Shown here: piece by piece, positions 16,250 through 23,080 of the stretch | Layout of the letters: every line of letters begins with the position of its first letter | How positions within the stretch are numbered: position 1 is the stretch's first letter | Origin: a virus | Strand: one strand, 5' to 3' | IMG/VR virus record: IMGVR_UViG_3300032285_000220 | Coordinates: 1-53,919 of that record | Length of the DNA stretch: 53,919 bases | Position numbers and translations under genes: made by a program | Notes under the pieces: generated by a model | Database searches by the model: none | What the model was told of the DNA's origin: nothing | The model's input: the letters and a program-made list of their open reading frames with translations, nothing else

Positions 16250-16411
16250 ATGTATAAACTAATTAAAGACCATCCAATTTTTGGGAGTGCTAATTCTATT
16301 ATTAGGACTACAGATGGTGCATCTATCCCATTTGACCCAGCTAACACAGACTACCAAGCCTACCTAAAATGGGTAAGTGAAGGCAATGAACCTTTACCTG
16401 CGGACGAATAA
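16250..16411 (+). CDS. Small fibre-module protein, 53 residues, copy 2
   Basis: Found by reading the gap: ATG at 16250 directly after the upstream stop; its TAA overlaps the next ATG (TAATG). It starts MYKLIKDHPIFGSANSIIRT and ends DYQAYLKWVSEGNEPLPADE. Paralogue of the 12504 gene. The retained pairing of fibre gene plus small gene in two places argues for a joint function in fibre assembly, which is inference. Confidence 0.8.
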   Translation: MYKLIKDHPIFGSANSIIRTTDGASIPFDPANTDYQAYLKWVSEGNEPLPADE

Positions 16412-17319
16412 TGTTTGGATACGCTGCCTTTGCTCAACCACCTTTTGCATCTCTTGCGGGAACAGCATACAGCCTATCTTTAACTGAAAATATTAATATG
16501 GCTGATACAAGTAGCCAAGTGTGGGCGTTTAACCCATCAATTACTGAGAATGTTGTGATGAACGACATTAATGCTCCAGCAGGTCAGTTCTATGGATTGA
16601 TTAACGAAGTTATTACTATGGCAGATACACCAACTATATCTGCTCAATTTGCAACAAACTTAACTGAAAATTCAGTTTTAAACGACACACCAACTATAGC
16701 AGCAGGATTCGCACAAAGCGTTACTGAAAACTCTAACTTAGCTGATACATCAACTCAGTACTTTGCAGCGTTAGAAGACCGAGTAGAACCATTTACAATG
16801 AACGATGTAAGAAGCATAGCAGCACAGTTCTTAGCTAGTTTAAATGAAAATAGTAACTTAAATGATACACCAAGTATAGCTGCGCAATTTGCACAAAGCG
16901 TAGTAGAAAACGTTAATCTAAATGACGCCAACACAGCATTTGCAGGGTTTGTAGCAAGTCAAGCTGAAAATATAACCATGGCTGATGTAGAAACTATTGT
17001 CTCTATATTCTTGTTTAATATTGTAGAAAACTTTAATCCCGCAGATAGCAACACAGTTAGCACTAATTACAACATATCTATTATTGAAAACTCTAACCCT
17101 CAAGATGTCTATTCTGTAAGAGCAGATTTAAACTTCACTATAGATGAAGTCTTTACAATGTTAGATAAGATTTGCTACAACGGCTGGTTTAAGATTGACG
17201 ATAGTCAAACAGCTTCTTGGTCTGTAGTTGCAGGTCCTGCTACAGCGGGCTGGGTTGATATAAATGATGGGCAAACACCAAGTTGGGGCGCAATTGATAC
17301 CTCGCAATCATGCAGTTAA
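16411..17319 (+). CDS. Protein of about 12 ENxxxxD repeats
   Basis: 302 residues. After a short head (MFGYAAFAQPPFASLAG) there are about twelve repeats of roughly 20-23 residues of the form LTENSVLNDTPTIAAGFAQS, each with a Glu-Asn or similar pair followed by Asp. The C-terminus has two copies of a W-x-x-I-x-D-x-Q-T-x-S-W motif (GWFKIDDSQTASW and GWVDINDGQTPSW). A long, regular, acidic solenoid or shaft is likely. The regular Asp positions may bind calcium, which is speculation. Confidence 0.6.
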   Translation: MFGYAAFAQPPFASLAGTAYSLSLTENINMADTSSQVWAFNPSITENVVMNDINAPAGQFYGLINEVITMADTPTISAQFATNLTENSVLNDTPTIAAGFAQSVTENSNLADTSTQYFAALEDRVEPFTMNDVRSIAAQFLASLNENSNLNDTPSIAAQFAQSVVENVNLNDANTAFAGFVASQAENITMADVETIVSIFLFNIVENFNPADSNTVSTNYNISIIENSNPQDVYSVRADLNFTIDEVFTMLDKICYNGWFKIDDSQTASWSVVAGPATAGWVDINDGQTPSWGAIDTSQSCS

Positions 17320-17321
17320 TG

Positions 17322-17327
17322 TATAAT
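17322..17327 (+). promoter_or_regulatory. Possible -10 promoter element
   Basis: A perfect TATAAT in the 35-base gap between two fibre genes, with T and G directly in front. A TTGATA at 17294-17299 is 22 bases upstream, too far for a normal spacer. Weak candidate for an internal late promoter. Confidence 0.3.
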
Positions 17328-17354
17328 ACGGATAACTAAAATAAAGGATTTATT

Positions 17355-18455
17355 ATGGCAAGTACCTATTCAAACCTCAAGATAGAACTTATTGGTACAG
17401 GTGACCAGTCTGGTACCTGGGGGGTAACTACAAATACAAATTTAGGCACAGCGATTGAAGAAGCGATTACAGGATCAGCTGACGTTACTTTTGCAAGTGC
17501 TGATGTTACTTTAACCCTATCTAATACCAATACTTCTCAAACTGCTCGTAACTTACGTTTAAACTTAGTAGGTACAGTAGGTGCTGCTCAAAACTTAATT
17601 GTTCCTAATATTGAAAAGCAATACATTGTTAATAATACTTTAGGCTACGATATTACAATTAAGAATTCAACTGGCACAGGTGTTGCAGTTCCTGCCGGTA
17701 AATCTATGATTGTATTTAATACAGGTACAAACGTAGTTGAAGTAGTCACAGCTCTAGCAACAGGCACAGTGATTCCAGTAGCTAACGGTGGTACTGGCGT
17801 TACAACATCCACAGGTACAGGCAGCGTTGTACTAAGTGCAAGCCCAACTTTAACAGGCACACCTCTAGCTCCAACAGCAACACCTGGTACTAACACAACT
17901 CAAATTGCAACAACTGCATTCGTACAAAACGTAGCTGGATCTTTAGGAACATTATCTTCACAAAATGCTAACGCTGTAGCTATTACAGGCGGCGCTATAA
18001 ACGGTACTACAGTAGGCACTACTACTGCAGCTGCGGGTGCATTTACTTCATTGTCTGCAAATAGCGTTACATCATTAGGTGAAACAACAACTGTATCAGC
18101 AACTGCTGCAACAGGTACAATTAATTATGACGTTATTACACAAGGTCTTCTCTACTACACATCAAATGCGATTGCTAATTGGACTGTGAATTTTAGAGGA
18201 AATAGCTTAACAACGTTAAATACGTTAATGGCTGTTGGCGAAACAAGAACAGTAACTTTCTTAGTCACACAAGGTTCTGTGGCATACTATAACACTGCAG
18301 TAACTGTAGATGGAGTTTCTGTAACACCTAAATGGCAAGGGGGTTCAGCACCAACTTCAGGCAATACATCAGGTATTGATGTGTATACGTACAGCATTAT
18401 TAAAACAGCATCAGCTACATTTACAGTATTAGCATCACAAACACAGTTTAAATAG
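17355..18455 (+). CDS. Tail-fibre protein
   Basis: 366 residues. The N-terminus, STYSNLKIELIGTGDQSGTW and then TTNTNLGTAIEEAITG, is a highly recognisable conserved fibre module of many aquatic phages. The middle has PVANGGTGVTTSTGTGSVVL and the TPLAPTATPGTNTTQIATTA pattern typical of fibre shafts, then a beta-rich C-terminal domain from about residue 240. The AAAGGATTTATT start context supports the ATG at 17355. Confidence 0.75.
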   Translation: MASTYSNLKIELIGTGDQSGTWGVTTNTNLGTAIEEAITGSADVTFASADVTLTLSNTNTSQTARNLRLNLVGTVGAAQNLIVPNIEKQYIVNNTLGYDITIKNSTGTGVAVPAGKSMIVFNTGTNVVEVVTALATGTVIPVANGGTGVTTSTGTGSVVLSASPTLTGTPLAPTATPGTNTTQIATTAFVQNVAGSLGTLSSQNANAVAITGGAINGTTVGTTTAAAGAFTSLSANSVTSLGETTTVSATAATGTINYDVITQGLLYYTSNAIANWTVNFRGNSLTTLNTLMAVGETRTVTFLVTQGSVAYYNTAVTVDGVSVTPKWQGGSAPTSGNTSGIDVYTYSIIKTASATFTVLASQTQFK

Positions 18456-18464
18456 GACTAGTTA

Positions 18465-20264
18465 ATGCCTTTAAATATAACTACAGGTACGATGTCTGCA
18501 CGTGGTTTTGGGATTGTTACTCGAAACTACTATAATTTATCGTTAACAATTTCATCTAATACAACTAGTTATAATGTAAGAACTGCAGCATTAGCTGCTG
18601 GATGGACAGGTAATAATCCTCTAAATTTAACTTTAACTATTAATTCTGGTGTTACAGTATCAGGTACAGGTAACGGTACTTCTGCAGCTTTATTACTTAC
18701 AAGCTTAGTTCCTAAATCAGTTATTACTATTAACAACAATGGTACTATTGTAGGTAGTGCTGGTTCTGCTGGTTATAAAACTTCTAACTCAGGTGCAGAA
18801 AGTTATCCTGGTAACTACACAGGTTCATTTGTAACTCCTACTTTCCCTAACAACTATGGCGGCACAGGTTATCCAACAGGTCCAGGTGCTGGTGGTTCCT
18901 CTCCTGGTTACAACTATTTCTCAGGCGGTACATCACCTAGTGCTGGATCAGGTACTGCTGGTGGTTCTGCTATTTATCTTGCGTCAAATGTTTATTTAGT
19001 AATTAATAATAGTGCTACAGGTATAGTTACAGGTGGCGGTGGCGGTGCTGGTGGACAAGCAGGTAATAATGCTGGTGGTGGTTCTGGTGGTAATGGCGGA
19101 TATTGTATTGAAGAAACAGGCCCACATCAAGCTGTCATTGCTAATAATATAGCTGGTGGTATTATAGCTTCAGGTGGTGGTGGCTCTCCTGGATGGGGTA
19201 ATAGATATGAAGGTGACGGTGTTGGTGGTCGTCCAGGTAATAACGGAATTATTTATCAATTAAATAATGCTAACTATGGAGCTGTTGGAATATCACCAGG
19301 TTTAGCTACAAATAATACAAGCACAACATTAATTAATACAACAGGTCAATTTACATTATCAACTGCAAGTACTGCGGCATTACTTTTCTTATCAAGTACA
19401 ACATGGGTTGCTCCTCCAGGAATTACATCTATATCAGTAACAGCAGGTGCGGCAGGTGGTGGACAAGGTGGTAATTATTTTGATACAGGTCAAACATTAA
19501 GAATAGGTGCTGCAGGTACAGCGGGTCAAGTTGTAGCAGGTACAGTTGCAGTTACACCAGGTCAAACATATACAATTACTATAGGATCAGGTGGTGGATT
19601 TGGTCGAGATAGTTTTTATAGTGCTGTTGGCGGTGCTGGTGGAGCAGGTTATGCTAGTGGTACTTCAGGTACTGCAAATGGTAATGGTTCAGGTGGTGGC
19701 GGTGGCGGTGCAACTGCATTTATATTAAATACTACTGCATTGGTAGTAGCAGCTGGCGGAGCTGGAGGTACAGCTTCAAATGGAACTGGTGGTGGTGGCG
19801 GAGCTGGTGGAGGTTCTAATGTTATACCTTCCGGAGGTTCAGCAACTTTAGGATCTAATGGTGGCGCGGCTTCATCTATAGCTTCCGTTTATAGTGGATC
19901 ATATTCTAATGGTGGAGGTGCAGGACCGCTACAAACAATTCAAACTGCTATCTCAACAACCTATCCATATTTAGCAGATTCATTAGGTGCTGTTACAGGT
20001 GGGGGTAATGACTGGAACTTCCCTATGATTTTATCTGCAGGCACTCTTTTATGGGCAGCAGGTGGTTCAGGTACATTTGTAGATTCAGCTTATTCAACAC
20101 CATATACTACTTTAAATAGCGGTGGATTCTCTATGGGTAGAACTGTATCTGGTATTAACTTTGCTACAGGTGCTACACAAGGTAACGGCGGATCAAGTTA
20201 TAACTTCTATTTCGGATTCACCTACAATAATGGTGGTAATGGATATCTAACTATTACGTATTAA
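18465..20264 (+). CDS. Large Gly-rich adhesin-type protein
   Basis: 599 residues. N-terminal PLNITTGTMSARGFGIVTRN module, then a beta-helix-like region (LTINSGVTVSGTGNGTSAAL), then two polyglycine regions (about residues 139-270 and 330-520) rich in GGGGAGG runs. The architecture is that of glycine-rich phage adhesins such as T-even gp38, with polyglycine sandwiches forming the receptor-binding surface (analogy only). It is the last gene of the fibre region and probably a terminal tip protein. Confidence 0.6.
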   Translation: MPLNITTGTMSARGFGIVTRNYYNLSLTISSNTTSYNVRTAALAAGWTGNNPLNLTLTINSGVTVSGTGNGTSAALLLTSLVPKSVITINNNGTIVGSAGSAGYKTSNSGAESYPGNYTGSFVTPTFPNNYGGTGYPTGPGAGGSSPGYNYFSGGTSPSAGSGTAGGSAIYLASNVYLVINNSATGIVTGGGGGAGGQAGNNAGGGSGGNGGYCIEETGPHQAVIANNIAGGIIASGGGGSPGWGNRYEGDGVGGRPGNNGIIYQLNNANYGAVGISPGLATNNTSTTLINTTGQFTLSTASTAALLFLSSTTWVAPPGITSISVTAGAAGGGQGGNYFDTGQTLRIGAAGTAGQVVAGTVAVTPGQTYTITIGSGGGFGRDSFYSAVGGAGGAGYASGTSGTANGNGSGGGGGGATAFILNTTALVVAAGGAGGTASNGTGGGGGAGGGSNVIPSGGSATLGSNGGAASSIASVYSGSYSNGGGAGPLQTIQTAISTTYPYLADSLGAVTGGGNDWNFPMILSAGTLLWAAGGSGTFVDSAYSTPYTTLNSGGFSMGRTVSGINFATGATQGNGGSSYNFYFGFTYNNGGNGYLTITY

Positions 20265-20272
20265 GGATTTAT

Positions 20273-20740
20273 ATGAAAAAATTAATTATATTTTTAGTAG
20301 CTTTGTTTTTGATGGGTTGCACCATGTACACTTGGGCTGACACCACTGTAATTCAAAATAAAGGTATGCCAGTACAAAGTGCTATGGCACCAAGTATGTC
20401 TGCGTTCTCACAAGATGTTTGTGCAGTACCAGTTAGTGGTGCGGGTAACTTTGGTGTTGTATCAGTATCAGGCGGTACAGTTATGCTAGATCAAAACTGC
20501 GTTAAAATTAAGTTAGCAAAAACATTAAATGATTTAGGACTTAAAGTGGCTGCAGTATCTGTGCTATGCCAAGATCCAACTGTGTGGGATGCTATGGAAA
20601 TGAGTGGGTCACCTTGCCCTATGGGTGGTGCTGTAGGTGCTGCTGCTAAGAAAGCTTGGTTCACTAAGTATCCTGAAAGGTTTAAAAAATTATATGGCGA
20701 GGATTATAATATTCCTGCTTTGCCTCCTACTAAGGAATAA
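20273..20740 (+). CDS. Exported protein, possible lipoprotein
   Basis: 155 residues. Signal peptide MKKLIIFLVALFLMG followed by Cys16; the lipobox (LMGC) has an unusual Met at -2, so ordinary cleavage after TWA is an alternative. The mature part has several Cys and blocks (FSQDVCAVPVSGAGNFGVVS, LDQNCVKIKLAKTLNDLGLK, then VAAVSVLCQD) that I recall from aquatic phage proteins of unknown function. Its place beside the holin and lysozyme makes an envelope role at lysis or a host-surface change possible. Confidence 0.65.
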   Translation: MKKLIIFLVALFLMGCTMYTWADTTVIQNKGMPVQSAMAPSMSAFSQDVCAVPVSGAGNFGVVSVSGGTVMLDQNCVKIKLAKTLNDLGLKVAAVSVLCQDPTVWDAMEMSGSPCPMGGAVGAAAKKAWFTKYPERFKKLYGEDYNIPALPPTKE

Positions 20741-21884
20741 TGCATATGCATATTGTTACGCGAATCAGTGGGCGAGTTATGGGCCTGTATTCTCAAGTCT
20801 TGGCGTTACTCAAGGCACTACTATGCAAGCTTGTCAACAACTTGCGTGCCAAATATATCCAGGTATTCCAGAGTGTGGCATGTTTTTACAACCAGCCTGC
20901 TCAAATCAAACTGAGTATCAGTCGCTTAGTTGCCAACCTCATTATTCAGGCGCAGTTAATCAAAGCAGGACTTATACATGTTCTTCACAGAGTTGGGGAC
21001 CTTGGACAACAACTTCTAACAATTGCACACCAGATCCTCCAACGTGTCAAAGCTCTTTTTCAACGAGGACACTAAGTTGCCAACCGCATTTTTCAGGACT
21101 TATATCACAGACAAATACGGTAACGTGTCCAGACCCGTATGGATCTCCTGTAGAAACAGGGTACATAACTACATCAAATTCATGCGCACCCGATCCGGCT
21201 ACGTGCAGTCCATCAGTGCAAACTCAGTCAGTAGCATGTCCAGTGGGTTACAATGGTACAATAATACAAAATCGTTCTTCAAGTTGCTCGGATCCATATG
21301 GTTCGCCAACATGGACATCATGGTCGACAACGTCAGATACTTGCACGATGACAGCGACGAACTTAAACAACCCAACATCGCCAATAAGTCCGATCAGTCC
21401 AACGAATCCGAACTCGGTGATAAGCAAGTCAATGGCGACTGTGGAATCTGTAACGGTACAAGACCTAACTGCTACTGCACCTACCCCATCAACAACAAGT
21501 GTGGATACACCAAAATCAGAAAGTCAATCTGGGACAGCAACGACTTCAACAAGTCAACAGGCAAACGGTACTACGACGACATCGGGTACCGATAAGAAAG
21601 AAAATATAAAAGCCCCAGACGTACCAAAGGGCAAAGATTTAGTACCAGGATTTGGCATAGTAATGTCTATGCAGCTTTTAAACTCAGGCTACAACCTGCA
21701 GCAAGAACAAATGAAAGAATATATTAATTTAATACAGGAACAAGAATATGGACAACAACAAAACATACTCCTTGAATTTATCAGCGCAAATGATACTGGG
21801 AATTCTATTTTCAATACTAGTGCCATTAGGTGGCGCGGTTTACTACGGGATAACCCTCTTCAACGATTTGACCTCGACGATTGA
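20694..21884 (+). CDS. Secreted Cys-rich repeat protein
   Basis: 396 residues from the ATG at 20694, which gives a clean signal peptide (MARIIIFLLCLLLRNNAYA). An in-frame start at 20637 would spoil it. Three repeats of about 45-50 residues follow, each with the pattern S-x-x-C-x-x-x-Y/F-x-G, then T-C, then a W/G-x-x-TTS-x-x-C ending, with CTPDPPTC-type linkers. A Ser/Thr/Pro-rich stretch and a Gln-rich C-terminus follow. It overlaps the gene before by 47 bases and the gene after by 137 bases in another frame. Codon use (TCG, CCG, ACG) differs from its neighbours, suggesting recent acquisition. Function unknown; a fibre or host-surface protein is possible. Confidence 0.65.
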   Translation: MARIIIFLLCLLLRNNAYAYCYANQWASYGPVFSSLGVTQGTTMQACQQLACQIYPGIPECGMFLQPACSNQTEYQSLSCQPHYSGAVNQSRTYTCSSQSWGPWTTTSNNCTPDPPTCQSSFSTRTLSCQPHFSGLISQTNTVTCPDPYGSPVETGYITTSNSCAPDPATCSPSVQTQSVACPVGYNGTIIQNRSSSCSDPYGSPTWTSWSTTSDTCTMTATNLNNPTSPISPISPTNPNSVISKSMATVESVTVQDLTATAPTPSTTSVDTPKSESQSGTATTSTSQQANGTTTTSGTDKKENIKAPDVPKGKDLVPGFGIVMSMQLLNSGYNLQQEQMKEYINLIQEQEYGQQQNILLEFISANDTGNSIFNTSAIRWRGLLRDNPLQRFDLDD

Positions 21885-22143
21885 GGAAGTAAAAAAGATG
21901 AGCTCAGTTGAGACTCGCATCGTAGTATTAGAAGATAGATCTAAATCAGTAGAACGTCAATTAGTTGATGTGATGATGTCTAACAATAGATCTCTTGAAA
22001 AAGCTAATGAAGCTTATGGTAAAGCCATTGAAGCAAACAGTGTTGCTAAAAGTACTGCAGATAAAGTTGTAGATACCGTAACTAATGTTAAAGACGAAAT
22101 GAAACAATTAAGAAAGGCAATGGTTAATCCATTGAATAACTAA
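21748..22143 (+). CDS. Membrane protein with coiled coil, possible inner spanin
   Basis: 131 residues. One hydrophobic segment near the N-terminus (about residues 13-38, MILGILFSILVPLGGAVYYG), then a long coiled coil (about 42-125). This layout and the position just before the holin and lysozyme fit an inner-membrane spanin or a lysis regulator. No sequence match to a known spanin is claimed. The first 137 bases overlap the 3' end of the upstream gene in a different frame. Confidence 0.55.
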   Translation: MDNNKTYSLNLSAQMILGILFSILVPLGGAVYYGITLFNDLTSTIEEVKKMSSVETRIVVLEDRSKSVERQLVDVMMSNNRSLEKANEAYGKAIEANSVAKSTADKVVDTVTNVKDEMKQLRKAMVNPLNN

Positions 22144-22144
22144 T

Positions 22145-22630
22145 ATGCTATCTATACTATCATCTATATTAGGCTTTGCTACAGCAGGTCTACCTAGCAT
22201 ACTAGGTTTCTTCCAACAAAAGGGGGATCAAAAACATGAAAAAGAAATGGCTCAGTTGCAAATGCAACAACAAATGGCTATGGCTGAGAAAGGTTTTCAA
22301 TCTCAAGAAAAACAAGCTGAAATTGCTTTGGAGGGTACATATGCAGAAACATTTGCTCAAGAACGTCAAGCTTTGTATGAACACGATGCTAAATTGGTGC
22401 ATGATGCTGCACCTTGGGTTAGAACTCTTAATGCCTCTGTCCGTCCTCTTGTTGCTTTCATTTTTGTAGGCTTATTATTATTTGTAGATATTGGCGGTTT
22501 TATTTGGGCAGTTAAAACTGTAGGCTTTAGTGCAGAAGCTATGGATGTAATCTTCTCTAATGATGAAATGGCAATTGTATCATCCATTATTGGATTTTAC
22601 TTTGGCGCTAGAACTTGGGAAAAGAAATAA
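22145..22630 (+). CDS. Holin, GTA-type three-TM family
   Basis: 161 residues. An amphipathic or hydrophobic N-terminus (LSILSSILGFATAGLPSILG), a Gln/Glu-rich helical hairpin (about 25-75), then hydrophobic segments at about 99-121 and 138-155. The WVRTLNASVRPLVAFIFVGL and SSIIGFYFGARTWEK blocks match the 'holin of 3TMs' family first seen in gene transfer agents. It would open the inner membrane for the lysozyme encoded directly downstream. Confidence 0.75.
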   Translation: MLSILSSILGFATAGLPSILGFFQQKGDQKHEKEMAQLQMQQQMAMAEKGFQSQEKQAEIALEGTYAETFAQERQALYEHDAKLVHDAAPWVRTLNASVRPLVAFIFVGLLLFVDIGGFIWAVKTVGFSAEAMDVIFSNDEMAIVSSIIGFYFGARTWEKK

Positions 22631-23080
22631 GTGAATGTATCAAAAGCTGGTATTGCTCTTATCAAACATCATGAAGGCGTTCGTAATAGGCCTTACCGTG
22701 ACTGTATTGGGCTTTGGACTGTGGGTGTTGGTCATCTCATCGGGGATGGTAAATCATTGCCTGAATCTTGGAACAAGACTTTTACAACGGAGGAAGTAGA
22801 TGCAATTCTTAGAACCGATTTACGTCGCTTCGAGCTTGGAGTATCTAAGATGTTACCTAACGTGCCTCTTAGACAGTGTGAGTTCGATTGCCTTGTATCT
22901 TTTGCCTTTAACGTTGGCTTGGGTACATTTCAGCGGTCAACACTCCGTCAGGCGCTTCTTCGCGGGGATAAAACGCAAGCTATGGAATCGTTAGTGAAAT
23001 ATTGCCGTGCAGGTGGTAAAATAGTCAAAGGATTACAAACTCGTCGTTTGGACGAAAAAGCTCTTTTTGAAGGTAAATAA
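22631..23080 (+). CDS. GH24 lysozyme (endolysin)
   Basis: 149 residues, starting at a GTG directly after the holin stop. The GH24 catalytic triad pattern E-8x-D-5x-T is present as Glu15, Asp24 and Thr30 in HHEGVRNRPYRDCIGLWTVG. DCLVSFAFNVGLGTFQRSTL is the second hallmark. It cleaves peptidoglycan between MurNAc and GlcNAc. There is no signal peptide or SAR anchor, so it should depend on the holin. Length is normal for P22- or T4-type lysozymes. Confidence 0.9.
   Translation: MNVSKAGIALIKHHEGVRNRPYRDCIGLWTVGVGHLIGDGKSLPESWNKTFTTEEVDAILRTDLRRFELGVSKMLPNVPLRQCEFDCLVSFAFNVGLGTFQRSTLRQALLRGDKTQAMESLVKYCRAGGKIVKGLQTRRLDEKALFEGK

Noticed and set aside
17294-17327. TTGATA/TATAAT as a full promoter
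   Set aside because: The spacer would be 22 bases, too long for a normal sigma70 site; only the -10 is kept as a weak candidate.
20740-21075. 111-codon open frame after the 20273 gene
   Set aside because: Shadow of the Cys-repeat gene; no credible domain, no ribosome site.
21023-21595. 190-codon open frame inside the Cys-repeat gene
   Set aside because: It lies fully inside the 20694-21884 gene in another frame, has no ribosome site, and its translation lacks domain structure; the host frame has a signal peptide and regular Cys repeats.
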